Positions 10,166-21,190 of a stretch of 47,770 bases of DNA are shown here, one piece after another. The stretch spans positions 380,654 to 428,423 of the forward strand of contig CAUYUJ010016149.1 in assembly GCA_963575745.1 (NCBI GenBank). Direction: 5' to 3'. Numbering within the stretch: position 1 is the stretch's first letter; every line of letters begins with the position of its first letter. This DNA comes from Prorocentrum cordatum (Eukaryota > Sar > Dinophyceae > Prorocentrales > Prorocentraceae). A program made the translations under genes and the position numbers. Under the pieces are notes generated by a model. That model worked only from the letters and a program-made list of their open reading frames with translations, made no database searches and had not been told where the DNA came from.

Positions 10166-10490
10166 CTTCTAGTCGCTGCTCTGGCCGTGATCGATTCCTA
10201 TCGTCTGCTGCGGGCCTCTCGCGCGTCGGAGGAACAACTGTGCATCTCTCTCTCCTTCTCGCTACGCTTCTAGTCGCTGTCGCTCTGGCCGCGATCGATT
10301 CCTATCGCCGTCTGCGGTCCTCTCGCGCGTCGGCGGAACAACTGTGCATCTCTCTGTCTCTCTCTCTCTCTCCGCTTCTAGTTGCTGTCGCTGGCCGCGA
10401 TCGATTCTCATCGTCGTCTGCGCTCCTCACGCGCGTCGGAGGAACAGCTGTGCATCTCTCTCTCTCTCTCTCTTTCCTTCTCCGTGTTTG
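10166..10490 (+). repeat. Three-unit tandem repeat ending in TC tracts
   Basis: Units start at 10166, 10267 and 10375 (spacing 101 and 108). Each has CTTCTAGTCGCTG, GGCCGCGATCGATTC, CGCGCGTCGG and GGAACAACTGTGCATC, and ends in a TC run. The TC run expands from unit to unit, so the microsatellite travels inside the larger repeat. Confidence 0.85.
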
Positions 10491-10683
10491 GAAATGCCAG
10501 CCTTCTGCTTCTGCGCCAGCCTCTGCGACCGAGGCGTTGCCGTCGCCAAGTGGACGGGCGGCCGGCAGAAAGATGCGGCACGTCTGGTGCCACCGGGCCA
10601 TATGTGGGGACGAGAGCGAGGGGGAAACGAGACGGAACTCGGACTACGGTAGAGGTAGGTTGGTGTTGCAGCAGATAGGTGAG

Positions 10684-10689
10684 GATGAC

Positions 10690-10741
<52 letters not shown>

Positions 10742-10886
10742 TTGCTGATGGTGATGCTGATGATGATGATAATGAGCATGATGACGATGATGGTGATGAT
10801 GATAACGATGATGAGGATGGTGATGATGACGATGATGACGCAGCTGTTGATGATCACAATGATGATGATGATGATGATGATGATGC

Positions 10887-10930
<44 letters not shown>

Positions 10931-11106
10931 ACAATGCTTATGGTGAGGATGACGATTGTGCTGCTGATGATGACGATGATGCTGGTGATGATGATGGTGA
11001 TGATGATGATGCTGATGATTGTGACGGTGGTGACGATGGTGATGGTGATGATGGTGATGATGCTGATGCTGTTTAGGATGAGGATGATGATGCTGATGCC
11101 GAGGAC

Positions 11107-11152
<46 letters not shown>

Positions 11153-11360
11153 CAGCGATGCTGATGATGCTAATGATTTTATTGGGATGGTGATGGCGAT
11201 TACGATGATGATGCTGATGAGTATGGTCATGATGCTGATGCTGATAATGATGATGATGGTTATGATGGCGATGATGGATGCTGACGATCACGATTATGAT
11301 GATGATGGTGAGGCTGACGATAATGATGCTGCTGCTGACGACGACGATGATGATGATAGG
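10684..11360 (+). repeat. GAT microsatellite
   Basis: Long GAT (ATG) tracts with scattered GCT, GGT and AAT variants, broken at about 10935-10975 and 11075-11105. It encodes poly-Asp or poly-Met in open frames and is not taken as a gene. Confidence 0.9.
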
Positions 11361-11935
11361 AATGAGGAGGAGGACGAGAAGGAGGAGGAGGAGGAGGAGC
11401 AGGAGGAGGAGCAGGAGTGGGAGGGGTTGGAGGAGGGGAAGGGAGTGGTGTAGGATAATGAGAAAAAAAAGGATGCAGAGGAGGCGGAGGCGGATGAAGA
11501 CAGGTCGGAGGTTGGACAGGAAGCTGCGGCGGCGGTGGAAAGAGGGTCCATCGAAGGATCATCCTCCGCTGTGAGGGTGAGCACCACTCCCTCCCCCTGT
11601 GATGAGAAGGCGACGAAAGAGTAGGCGACGGGAGTCGCCAACTGAACAAAGTGCTGTTCAGGCTCTGGGCCGCCCCCCAGACTCTGGGGGGTCCTCCCTC
11701 CTCCTCCTCCTCCTCCTCCTCCTCCTCCTCCTCCTCCTCCTCCTCCTCCTCCTCTACGTCCTCCTCTGGACCTCTGGATGGTGGCAGTTCTTGTGCATAA
11801 AATTGATGCCATCGTCCTCTTCCTCCTCCTCGTCCGCCTCATCCTCCTCCCTCCCCTCATCCTTTGCCTCCTCCTCCTCCTGCAGCTCCTCCTGCCTCCC
11901 CTCCTCCCCTCGTCCCCTCCTTCTGGACCCCGAGA
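11360..11935. repeat. GGA tract, short unique stretch, TCC tract
   Basis: 11365-11440 is GGA-rich. 11460-11690 is unrecognised unique sequence. 11696-11755 is near-pure TCC, followed by looser TCC to about 11930. Confidence 0.8.
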
Positions 11936-11939
11936 AGCC

Positions 11940-12430
11940 CCTGAGCGAGCTGCCAGAGAGACCCGAGACGGCTTCAGGAGTGGCCCCAGATGGCCCCAAG
12001 AGAAGCCCAGGAGTTATGTACCAGCGGGCCCTCGGTTGGTATAACTCCTGGGTTCCTCTCGGGGCCATCTTGGGCCCCTCGTGGAGCCGTCCTGGGGCCC
12101 TCTGGGGGCCCAGAGGGCCCTCGAGGGCCCTGAGAAGCACTCGAGAGGGCCCCCAGAGGGCCCCAAGACGGCTCCAGGAGGGGCCCAAGATGGACCCAAG
12201 AGAAGCCCAGGAGTGATGTACCAGCGGGCCCTCGGTTGGTACATATCTATTGGGCCCCTTTTGGGGCCCTCTCGGGGCCTTCTTGGGCTCCGCCGCAGGG
12301 CCCTGGGAAAAGCCCAGAAGGGCCCCAAGACGGCTCCAAGGGGGCCCCAATACGATCCCAATAAAGCCCCGAGATCGGTGACCCAGACGATTCAAAGAGG
12401 GCCCAGAGACGGCCCCAAGACGGCTCCAAG
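11940..12430 (-). repeat. CTTGGGGCC minisatellite cluster 2 with a duplicated hairpin module
   Basis: Mostly the reverse orientation of cluster 1 (CCCCAAGACGGCTCC-like units), mixed with forward units. A module with AGAAGCCCAGGAGT(T/G)ATG, then CCAGCGGGCCCTCGGTTGGT, occurs at about 12000-12040 and 12194-12241. In the first copy CCCAGGAGTTAT (12006-12017) pairs perfectly with ATAACTCCTGGG (12041-12052). Confidence 0.75.
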
Positions 12431-12431
12431 A

Positions 12432-12450
12432 AGTCGTCGTCACGTCGTCG

Positions 12451-12484
<34 letters not shown>

Positions 12485-12760
12485 TCGTCGTCGTCGTCGT
12501 CGTCGAATTCCATGTGTTTTTCCTTTTGCGCCCCCCCTGGACGGGCAACAGAAAGTATGGTTTTTGCACATTGCGACCGAAAGCGCTTGTCGCGCGCATT
12601 TACCGCCAACGCGCCGAGGCAAGGGCTCCGACGCACAATTGTTGGAATCCCTATGGGTTTTTGACTCATTAGGGGAGGCCGCACGGGAAAACACATGGGA
12701 AAGTTGCCGCCGTCGTCGTCGTCGTCGTCGTCGTCTTCGTCGTCGTCGTCGTGATGCCCC
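12432..12760. mobile_element. Foldback MITE-like element inside a GTC microsatellite
   Basis: GTC/CGTCCT microsatellite lies on both sides (12436-12507 and 12705-12752). Between them, CCATGTGTTTTTCCTTTTGC at about 12510 faces GCACGGGAAAACACATGG ending about 12699, its inverted match. Inner parts also pair loosely (CATTGCGACCG against CGACGCACAATTG), so most of the roughly 190 bases folds back. No target duplication can be told apart within the microsatellite. No coding capacity. Confidence 0.6.
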
Positions 12761-13530
12761 ACAGGGGACACCGGGTAATTCCGATGTCCCACGGGGACCA
12801 CCGGGTAACTCTTGCCCAGACCTCCCCCTGCAAGGTCGAGTTTCTCGATGTCCCCCAGGGGACACCGGGTAATTCCGATGTCCCACAGGCCAGTGTCCCA
12901 CGGGGTCCACCGGGTAACTCCGATGTCCCACGGGGGACACCGGGTAACTCCGATGTTCCATGGGCCGATGTCCCACGGAGACCACCGGGTAATTCCGATG
13001 TCCCTCGGGGGACACCGGGTAACTCCGATGTCCCACGGGCTGATGTCCCACGGGGTCCACCGGGTAACTCCGATGTCCCACGGGGGACACCTGGTAACTC
13101 CGATGTCCTACGGGGGACCACCGGGTAACTCATGCCCTGACCCCCCTGCAGGGTCGAGTTGCCCGATGTCCCTCGGGGGACACCGATGTCTCTCGCGGGA
13201 CACCGAATCATGCCGAATGAGCCCCCTGCAAGGTCGACTTACCCGATGCCCTTTTGGGGGATACTGGGTAAGTGGGGGGCGTGGAGCGCACCCCCCGCTT
13301 ATCCGATGTCTCCTGGGGGAAACCGGGTAGCTCATGCCCGACACCCCCCCGTGCATGGTCGAGTTACCCGATGCCACCCCCTTGCCACCGGATAACTTGT
13401 GCCCAACACCCCCCCCTTGCAAGGTCAACTTGCCCGATGTCACCCGGGGGACACCGGGTAAGTGGTGGGTGTGGAGCGTACCCCCCAGTTACCCGATGCT
13501 CCCAAGGGGGGGCGCCAAGTAACTCATGCC
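12755..13530 (+). repeat. 30-base GATGTCCCACGGGG minisatellite
   Basis: Units of about 30 bases run GATGTCCCACGGGGGACACC then GGGTAACTCC, sometimes with an extra GGGC(C/T)GATGTCCCACGG. They are regular to about 13150 and degenerate to 13530 with ACCCCCC runs. Because 30 is a multiple of three, several frames stay open and give 10-residue DVPRGTPGNS repeats. I treat it as a minisatellite. Confidence 0.85.
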
Positions 13531-14100
13531 CGTCGTCGTCGTCGCCGGTCGTCGGTCGTGAGCCGGAAAAAAAGTTTAGGCTTCGGATCCGTTTTGGGGC
13601 CCCCCAAGGCCCCGAGGGCTCCAGAACCCGAGGGGAAAACAGCAGCAAAACTTACCACTCCAGGTGGTCGAGCCCATGAAGTGTTCAGACTGGCGTTTCC
13701 GTATTATCTTTCTTCATCCTATTCCTCATCATTTCCCGCGTCGTGATCACCACCACCACCATTATCACCATCATCGTCATCATCATCAGATCCTTGGAGC
13801 CCTCAGTCCTCAAGTCCCTGGAGACCTCAGTCCTGTGTACTGTGTACTAGTTCTATTTCAGGGGTCGACCCCTCCAAGTTGGCCCCAAGATGGCCCCAGG
13901 AGGGCCCAAACCGTGTCCGGACAAACTGGACATGGATGTCCACATTGTCCGGCCGCCGTGGGACACTTCAAGGTGCCGCCCGCTGCGCCGCCCAGAAGAA
14001 ATCGATAGCCCTCCGCCGAAGTTTCAAGAACCGGCGGCCAAGACAATTTGGACATGGATGTCCAAATTGTGCAGGCCCCAAGAGGGCTCAAGGCAGCCCC
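13530..14100. other. Spacer with two related long palindromes
   Basis: No gene recognised. 13740-13790 is CAC/CAT-rich. A 36-base palindrome at 13917-13952 (CCGGACAA to TTGTCCGG around GGACATGGATGTCC) and a 28-base palindrome at 14043-14070 share the core TGGACATGGATGTCCA. Confidence 0.7.
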
Positions 14101-14452
14101 AGCCCCCGCCCCCGCCGCCGCCGCCGCCGCCGTCGTCGTCGTCGTCGGCGTCGTCGTCATCGTCGGCGACGGCGACGACGGCGACGACGGCGACCAGGGT
14201 GACCAGGCCGAGCGCGCCGCTCCTGGTGGGCCCGGCCAGGGGCGGGCGGACCTGCGGCGTGTGCACAGTTCGTCGCCCCCGGCGGCTCGGTTGCAGCTCG
14301 CGGGGAAGGTGAGAGCGGCATCGGCGCTGGCAGGCGCGTCGGCTCGAGAGGGGTCTGCACGCGGCTCCGGAGCCAGGTTCGCGGACCCCTGGCAGGGCCG
14401 ACCGCCTTCTGTCACGCTGCGCAGACACTCGCGCAGCAGCACACCACCAGAG
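14100..14452. other. GCC/GTC repeats then unrecognised GC-rich sequence
   Basis: 14100-14170 is CCGCCG and GTCGTC microsatellite. 14170-14452 is GC-rich; its open frames carry no motif I can name. Confidence 0.5.
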
Positions 14453-14453
14453 G

Positions 14454-14504
<51 letters not shown>

Positions 14505-14791
14505 GCATCATCATCAGCATCAGCATCAGCATCATCATCAGCATCATCATCACTTTCATAAAGTTCATCTTTTTAACCATCACCACCTTTATCAACAGCA
14601 TCATCACCACCACTATCATCATCAGCATCATCATCGTCATCCTCATCGTCATCACCATCATCATCTTGAGCACCACCGACATCATCGTCGTCATCATCAT
14701 CAGCGTGATCTGAGGTCGGACCGATCCAGCATAGTCCCGATCCAGCATCGTCTCTATCATCAACATCAGCATCACCACCATTATCATGATT

Positions 14792-14830
<39 letters not shown>

Positions 14831-15090
14831 GTCGTCATCTCTATCATCATCATCACCATCATTATCATCGTCATCAGCATCATCAGCATCGTCATCTTTA
14901 TCGTCATCGTCATCGTCATCGTCTTCGCCATCGCCGTCACCGTCGTCATCATCCGCATCGTCGTCAGAATCATCATCAGCATCAGCATTACCAGCTTCAT
15001 CATCATCATCAGTATCAGCATCGTCATCATCATCACCATCATCATCCTCATCATCATCAGCATTACCAGCACAACCATCATCATCAGCAC

Positions 15091-15155
<65 letters not shown>

Positions 15156-15230
15156 CCATCACCATCACCATCATCATCATCGTCACCACCATCATCATCC
15201 ACATCTTCATCATCCTCATCATTCTCAGCG
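14453..15230 (+). repeat. CAT microsatellite in two blocks
   Basis: CAT tracts with CAG, CGT and CAC variants at 14453-14705 and 14757-15225. The words CCGATCCAGCATAGTCCC at about 14719 and again at about 15247 flank the second block as direct repeats. Confidence 0.9.
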
Positions 15231-15269
15231 CGGTCGATGATTGGCCCGATCCAGCATAGTCCCATTCCA

Positions 15270-15655
15270 TCTGGCTCAACTGGTTTTCGTAACCCGACTC
15301 AGGCCAGATATCAACCTTGGCTCATCCGAGCTTCCCAGCCCGCAGTCCTTCTTACGAAGGCCTCCCAGGGATGTGCCTCCTGATGTGCAGATCTCGCCGC
15401 CCCAGGAGGGGTGCCGCGCTCCTATCTGATGGCCTTCGGCCTATCCCGCCATCGTGGCTAGGTTGTGGGTCATACAGTGGGTGCCCATGCCAAGAAACTC
15501 CCTGCTTGCCTCCAGGGTGCCCTGGGTTTGGGTTTCGATTGTGTTCCGATGGAAATCGTGACGTTCCCACACCAAAAACAGTGGACGTCCTGGGGTCTCA
15601 GCGTTGGGTTTCTTGTGGGAGGTTTCTTGCGGACTGGCCTCCACTTTAGGCCTAG
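15270..15655. other. Spacer with a copy of the dispersed CGGCCTATCCCGCC module
   Basis: The module shared with 2.07 kb occurs near 15430-15470. No gene is recognised. Confidence 0.45.
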
Positions 15656-15659
15656 GATG

Positions 15660-16262
15660 TTCGTTAAGATGTTGCGGGGGGCCTCTCGGGGGCCTCGGGT
15701 GGGCACTTTTGAGACGTATTGCGGGCCGTTTAGGGGCGTCTTCGGGGCCTCTTGTGGGTTTTGGGCCTCTTGGGGTCTCCTGGGGGCCTCCTGGGGGCCT
15801 CTTGGGGCGTCTTCGGGGCCTCTTGTGGGTTTTGGGCCTCTTGGGGCCTCCTGGGGGCCTCCTTGGGGCCTTCGGTTCGTGTTCCCCCTCTTGGGTCTGT
15901 CTTGGGGCTTTCTTTGGGCCCTCCTGGGCCGTTTTGAGCGCCTCTGGGGCCGTCTTGGAGCCCTCTTGGGCGATGTTCGGGCCCTCCTGGGGGCCTCTTG
16001 GGCCGTCTCGGGCGGGTCCTGGGGGCCTCTCGGACCGGCTTCGAGCGTCGCGAGCTCGAAACGTCGAGGACCCCGAAATCAGTGGCCTCTCGGGGCCCTC
16101 TCGGGAAGGCTCTAGAGTCTCTCTTGGGGCGTCTTGGAGGCCTCTTGGGCCGTCTTGGGACCATCTTGGGCGTCTTGGTGCGATCGTCTTGGGGCTTCTT
16201 GAGACCGTCTTTGGGGCTTCTTGGGGCCCCCTTGGCCCGTCTTCGGGCCCTCTTTGCTCCGA
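15660..16262 (+). repeat. CTTGGGGCC minisatellite cluster 3
   Basis: Dense GGCCTCTTGGGG and GGGCCGTCTTGGAGG units, with a local direct repeat of GGGGCGTCTTCGGGGCCTCT (about 15731 and 15802). Same family as cluster 1. Confidence 0.85.
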
Positions 16263-17100
16263 ATAAGTTTTGCGAGAAGATGCCGGGAACTCCAGGGGTC
16301 ACGCGAGAAGCCCAAGAAGATTTGGCAATTGGGGCTCCGGACCCCGGGCTCTTGGCTCCCCAGGAGTGCTCAAGGGATTGGGTAAAGGACCTGAGGACAC
16401 GCCCATTCCGCGCCCGGCGGCACGGTGGCGGGTGTCTAAGGACAAACAAGCGGCATGTGCACAATTTTCCGGAGGTCCGCGCAGGGTTCTTGGATCGGCG
16501 CTGGGTACCTCTGGACTCTGTTTTTCTCCCACTTGCTCCCTCCCGTTCCTCCCCTCCTTTCCTCCGTCATCGTGCTCCTCCGCCTCCTCCTCGTTCACCT
16601 CCTCCTCCTTCACATCTTGTTCCTCGTCCTGCCCGTCCTTCGCCTCTCCCTTCGCCCCCTCTCTCGCCCCTCCTGGCGGCGCCCCTCCGGCGCCGCCCTG
16701 GCGGGGCTGGGAGGCCAAGTGGCTCACCAAGCGGCTCGGGGCGCCCGCAGAGCCCGAGGGCGGCGAGCAGCTCGAGGAGCCGGAGCGGCGCTGCCTCGCG
16801 GCGCGGACATCGGCGGGCACTGGGCGCAGGGGTGGGCAGCGGGAAGGGGGGAGGCTGCGGAGGGGGGGGAGAGGGAGGTGGGGGGGGGGAGGAGGGGCAT
16901 GAGGAGAGGAGGAGGAGGAGAGGAGGAGGAGGAAGGAGGAGAAACATGAGGAGAGGAGGAGGAGGAGAAGGAAGGGAGGGAAGGAGAGAGGAGGGGAGGA
17001 AGGAGGAGAGGAGGAGAAGGAGGAGGAGAAGGAAGGAGGAGGGGAGAGGAGGGAAGGGGAGAGAGGAGATGAGGAGGGGATGAGGGAGGAGAAGGCGGCT
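16262..17100. repeat. Unrecognised start, TCC tract, GC-rich stretch, GGA tract
   Basis: 16262-16500 has no recognised gene. 16540-16680 is TCC-rich. 16680-16830 is very GC-rich. 16835-17095 is GGA/GAGGAGG microsatellite. A TCC tract facing a GGA tract makes this an imperfect long inverted repeat. Confidence 0.65.
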
Positions 17101-17221
17101 TCTCGGCGGCTCTGCGCGCGCGGAGTGCGGCGGCTGCTTGATGCGCGGCGGGAGGGCGGGGGGAGTCTGCGGTCGAGGAGGATGGAGGAAGGGAGGAGGA
17201 GGAGGCGGGGGAGGAGGGATC

Positions 17222-18880
17222 ATGGTAAAGGCGCAGATGGGGCGCATTCAAAAGTCCGTGATCCACCGACGCCTCTTCGGGCACCTGCAGGGCTCGGTGC
17301 TCCCAGGACATAAGGGGTGCGTGCGGGGCGTTGGTGATGCTCGCGTGGTTCTCCGCGAGCTTGCCGCGGCGGCGGCGGCGAATGGTCCGCCCTCGTGGGT
17401 CATCTTCGGTGACCTTCAGAAAGCGTTCCCACGTGCGGCGGGAAGGGCTGCTACACATGCTGGTCCTCCTGGGGAGCTTTTTGGAGAAGGACGCCATCCA
17501 TGTGAATTTTTAGGGCATGGAAACAGACGCAGTGACCCAGGGGATTGCGGAAGGTGGTACCGTGGGGCCGCTCATCTTCCCCGACTCGCTTGCTCGGGAC
17601 CTGCAGGTTGCAGGGTGCGGCGCGGGGGTGGGTATGCGGACGCCGCCGGCCTGGTCGGGCCATGGATGGGCCGGCGCAGGGGAGCCGGGCCAAGATCTTG
17701 TAGTGCGCCTACTGCGCGCGATGGCCACGAGGGCGCCGCTGCCTCCGACGGCGCCGCGGCAGGACCCAGCCTTGGAAGCCTCCGCCCTCGCCGCCCTGGA
17801 CGCCGCCGCCCCCGGGCGGATATGGGGCCCCCCTGCACGCGGACGACCCGGCCCTGCTGGCATCTTCTTGGGGAGGAGCTGCGCGGTCCTTCAGCTCCTA
17901 GCCGACTGGGCGCACAGGTGGCAAGCGTCTCCACGCGCCAAAGCTTCCAAGCATGCCGCTGTTGCGCATGGGTCCCAGGCTGCGCGGGCGGCCGCTGCCA
18001 GCGCCCCCCCTCTCCCGCGGCCGCTGCGCGGCCTCCCGCCGGCACGGGTGGACCTCGGCACAACGCGCAAGTGGCTTGGTCTACAGTGGCCTGGGGATCT
18101 GTGCCTGCATGGGGCGCTGGAGACGCGGCTCGCCGCGGCCTCGTCGCAGCGCGCGTCCCTGGCGAGGCATCTGGCGGCAGGTGCGCTCCCACTGGCCGCA
18201 GCGGCGCTCATTTTCGACATGGAGATTGACGCCTCCCTGCGCTTCGGGCGCTGGCTCCCGGCCGTCGCCGAGGGGGCTCTCGAGCGCCTGGGCTCTGCTT
18301 GCGAAGGGCGGGCCAGGGCGCTCCTGGGGGGCCATCCCTGGCGCGACGGTGCCGCGGCAGTCTCGGAGCTCGGCTGGTCGCTCTCTAACGGGCCACGAGC
18401 CATCCTGGACATCGCCTCCCGGCGAGCTGGCCGGTGGCTCCTTCCAGGTGGGGATTTTTTCAAGAGGGGCGTTTGTGATCGGCCAGGTCTCTCCAGGGCG
18501 CGCCTGGGCGACTGCCTCGCTAGCGCTGTCGGACCAGTGGGGCCTGCCGGCCCGCCTGGGTGGGCGCCGCAGGGGGGGGGTTGCCCTGCCTGCGTACAGA
18601 AAGGTTAATGAGGGGCACTCCCCGGGCAAGGCGCAACGCAGCTCTTCGCCAACGGCTCCAGACGCGGGTCCGAGTGCCCGCTCCGCTCTCGCTTGGCCCA
18701 GTGCCCCGGAACGTCATCTCCACGGCGCTCTGACTGCGCCTGCCCAGCGCGGCCTTCTTCGGCCAGCGCTCCCTCAGTCGGCTCCGATGCCAGCTCCTTG
18801 TCCTGAGCCGCTTGTCTGGTGTTCAGTCGGGGGCCCGCCGGCAATGGTGCGCGCGCGCTCTCACCCTGCAGGTTCTAGGG
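17222..18880 (+). pseudogene. Non-LTR retrotransposon reverse transcriptase pseudogene
   Basis: The finger region reads FGDLQKAFPR at 17405-17434, matching the RT motif with the first catalytic Asp. The frame then shifts, and an in-frame TAG lies at 17511-17513. GIAEGGTVGPLIFPDSLARD follows near 17545. The second catalytic motif, HADDPALLAS, is at 17836-17865 in a third frame; most RTs have YADD, so His replaces Tyr. The frame returns for VLQLLADWAHRWQAS, then RKWLGLQWPGDLCLHGALE and ALIFDMEIDASLRFGRWLP, the thumb and connection region. A decayed tail runs to about 18880. Three or more frameshifts and a stop mean it is dead. There is no endonuclease upstream, only a GGA tract, so it is 5'-truncated, as is common for non-LTR insertions. 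The RT call is strong; the lineage (dinoflagellate) is inferred. Confidence 0.88.
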
Positions 18881-19575
18881 GACTGCAACAACGCAGGCGC
18901 TGCGCGAACGGCCTTTCGGACAGCGCGCGGCCCCCCGCCTCCGACATCGAGGGGGGCGGCGGCCAGCGAGATCCTCTCGGTCCGCCCAGGGGAGGCGGGA
19001 TTCCTGGAAGCGGCCACCCTCGCCAGAGACATCGACCTTTCGGTGTCAAAGTTCCGGGGCCCAGCGGCGGACCAAAAGCGCGCATCCCTTCCTCTGCTCG
19101 GAATGTCCTCCATGCCTGCGCCCTTCCTCCTCTCCCTCCCTCCAGAGCTGGAGGGCCGGGCAGAGCCAGGCTGGACGCGCAGTGGCGTAGGTGGGGGTCC
19201 CCCTCCCCCTTCCTTGGAATGGCTCTCCCCCCCTTCCTTCCGACGCCGCGCCACTGCATCTGCGCCATGCAGTGGCAGGGCCTCGGTAGAAAGGTCATGC
19301 AAGAGCTCCAACCGCAGAGGGCATTCCTCGCCCGCTGCGATTGGCCAGTTCCCGTTCTTGCGACCCGCCGGTTTTGGCCCGGCCTGTGGCGACCGGGGGA
19401 CGGGGCGGAGCTGGACAGAACACTGGATGGCATTCCACTCCGTCCTCCCCCCCCAGTGCCAAGTCGGACCCTAGCCTGGTCGCCGTGGGGTCGCGCGCGG
19501 CCGCCCCCCCCCCGGGAACCTGGCGCCCCCTACGGAAAGGTGGCCACGCATGGAGCCACCGCACCCTCCTCTGGA
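18880..19575. other. Unrecognised GC-rich sequence
   Basis: Open frames exist on both strands but show no motif I recognise. Some may be the decayed C-terminal region of the adjacent retrotransposon, but I cannot show it. Confidence 0.4.
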
Positions 19576-19579
19576 GGAC

Positions 19580-19644
19580 AATCCAATCCAATCCAATCCA
19601 ATCCAATCCAATCCAATCCAATCCAATCCAATCCAATCCAATCC
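19580..19644 (+). repeat. (AATCC)13 pentanucleotide microsatellite
   Basis: Thirteen uninterrupted AATCC units, running directly into the TCC tract at 19645. It is not the TTTAGGG-type telomere repeat known from several protist groups. Confidence 0.95.
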
Positions 19645-20450
19645 TCCTCCTTTTCCTCCTCCTCCTTTTCCTCCTCCTCCTCCTCCTCCTCCTCCTCCTC
19701 CTCCTCCTCCCTCCTCCCCCCCCGCATGTTCCTCCGTCATCTCGTCCTCCTCCTCCTCCTCCTCTCCTCCTCTCCTCCTCCTCCTCCTCCTCCTCCTCCT
19801 CCTCCTCCTCCTCCTCCTCCCTCCTCCTCCTCCTCCTCCTCCTCCTCCTCTTCTTCCTCCTCCTCCTCCTCCTCCTCCTCCTCCTCCTCTGCCTGGATGG
19901 AATGCCGAGGGCGATCGATACTGTTGTCCGCTTATCTGTCACTGGCCGCGCACGGGCATTGCCCGGAAAGGTTTGCTGTTCGTGCCCCACTTCCAGAGTG
20001 GTGCCGAGCTGCTTGCATTGAGGGGGCCACCCCCGGACGACCTGTTCGACCTTCTCCGGACTCTTGCGGAGCGCCGCCGCCGCCTCCTCCCCCTCCCCCT
20101 GTTCGACCTGCTTGCACTGAGTGCTTGCTCCCCTGTTCGACCTTCTTCGGACTCTTGTGGAGCGCCGCCGCCGCCTCCTCCCCCTCCCCCTCAACCTCCT
20201 CTTCTCCTCCTCCTCCTCCTCCTCCTCGTCCTCCTCCTCCTCGTCCTCCCCATCCTCCGTCGCATCCTTGTTCCTTTCCTCCTCCTCTCCCTCCCCTTCC
20301 CCCTCCTCCTCCTCCTCTCCCTCCCCCTCCCCCTCCTCCTCCTCTTCCTCCTCCTCCTCCTCCTCCTCCTCCTCGTCCTCCTCATCCCCCTCCTGCTCCT
20401 CCTCCTCTTCCTCCTCCTCCTCCTGGTTCTGCCATCCCCCCCCCATTATT
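19645..20450 (+). repeat. TCC microsatellites around a duplicated 96-base segment
   Basis: TCC tracts at 19645-19890 and 20195-20430. Between them a segment with GTTCGACCTTCT(C/T)CGGACTC, then GCGGAGCGCCGCCGCC, occurs twice (about 20045 and 20137). Confidence 0.85.
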
Positions 20451-21083
20451 TCCGCGCCAGGAAGTCCAGCCCGACCCGTCGCTGGTGGCGCGGGAGCGAG
20501 GCCGTCGGGGAGGGTGGAGGTGCGGGGAGGGGCGCGAGGGCGCGGGTGGTTGTCGAGGAACCGCAGACACGGACGAGGGCGCGACGAGTAGCCACGGGTC
20601 TCGTTTCCGTGCGGACTCGGCGCGCCGCGGCGCCAGATCAGGCGGCAGTGGCTTCCTGTAGGGGAGGGGGAGGGGGAGGAGAAGGAAGAGAGGGCGGAGA
20701 GGGGGCAGGGAGAGGAGAGGGAGTTGCTTCAGGGTTGCCGCTGAATCACCATGCGTATGCTGTGGCCGTCCCTGGTCCTCCCAGGGGGCCTGCGCGGCGC
20801 AGGCCCGCCCGCCGCCCTTGCAGGGGCGCCGGCCCTCCCTGGCGATGGCAGCTTCGGTCATTCGATCGTTCGTTTCGGGAGCACCTTGCCCGATCCGTGT
20901 CAGCGTGCGCCCGACGTTGGCGATACGCGCGCAGGCAGGAGCACGAGGGGCTCCTCAGAATCGAGGGCGACCAAACGTGGAGAACATTCGGTCGATAGCT
21001 TCTGGATGGCGTGTCCCGAAGAAAAAGAAGCGGCATACACATACACTTTGGACGGTCCGCACAGATTACTGGGGTCTGCGTTT
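20450..21083. other. Unrecognised GC-rich sequence
   Basis: Open frames in several registers, none with a motif I recognise. Confidence 0.4.
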
Positions 21084-21190
21084 GACCCCACTGGCGGCGC
21101 CTCTGGCGCCGCCCCTGGATTGCTTGCTCCGAGCGCCAGGGGGGTCAGCGCCAATCCAAAAAATCCGCGCGGACCTCAGGGAAATTCTAG
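21084..21190 (+). repeat. Hairpin-rich dispersed repeat, copy 2
   Basis: A perfect 9-bp stem GGCGGCGCC-TCT-GGCGCCGCC lies at 21094-21114. It is followed by GCGCCAGGGGGG, CAGCGCCAATCCAA and CGCGCGGACCTC, matching 25117-25250 in order. The second and third hairpins are decayed here. Confidence 0.7.

Noticed and set aside
10105-11164. Poly-Asp and poly-Met 'proteins'
   Set aside because: These are translations of the GAT microsatellite in different frames.
12751-13330. Collagen-like PRGTPGNSDV protein
   Set aside because: Produced by a 30-bp minisatellite; several frames on both strands are similarly open and unit changes ignore codon position.
19580-19644. Telomere repeat
   Set aside because: AATCC is not a known telomeric unit in the likely host group and the tract is internal, joined to TCC repeats.
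17953-20998. Very long plus-strand frames of 480-900 codons through 18-21 kb
   Set aside because: They overlap the reverse transcriptase remnant in the wrong frame and run through TCC and AATCC microsatellites; no domain appears in that register.
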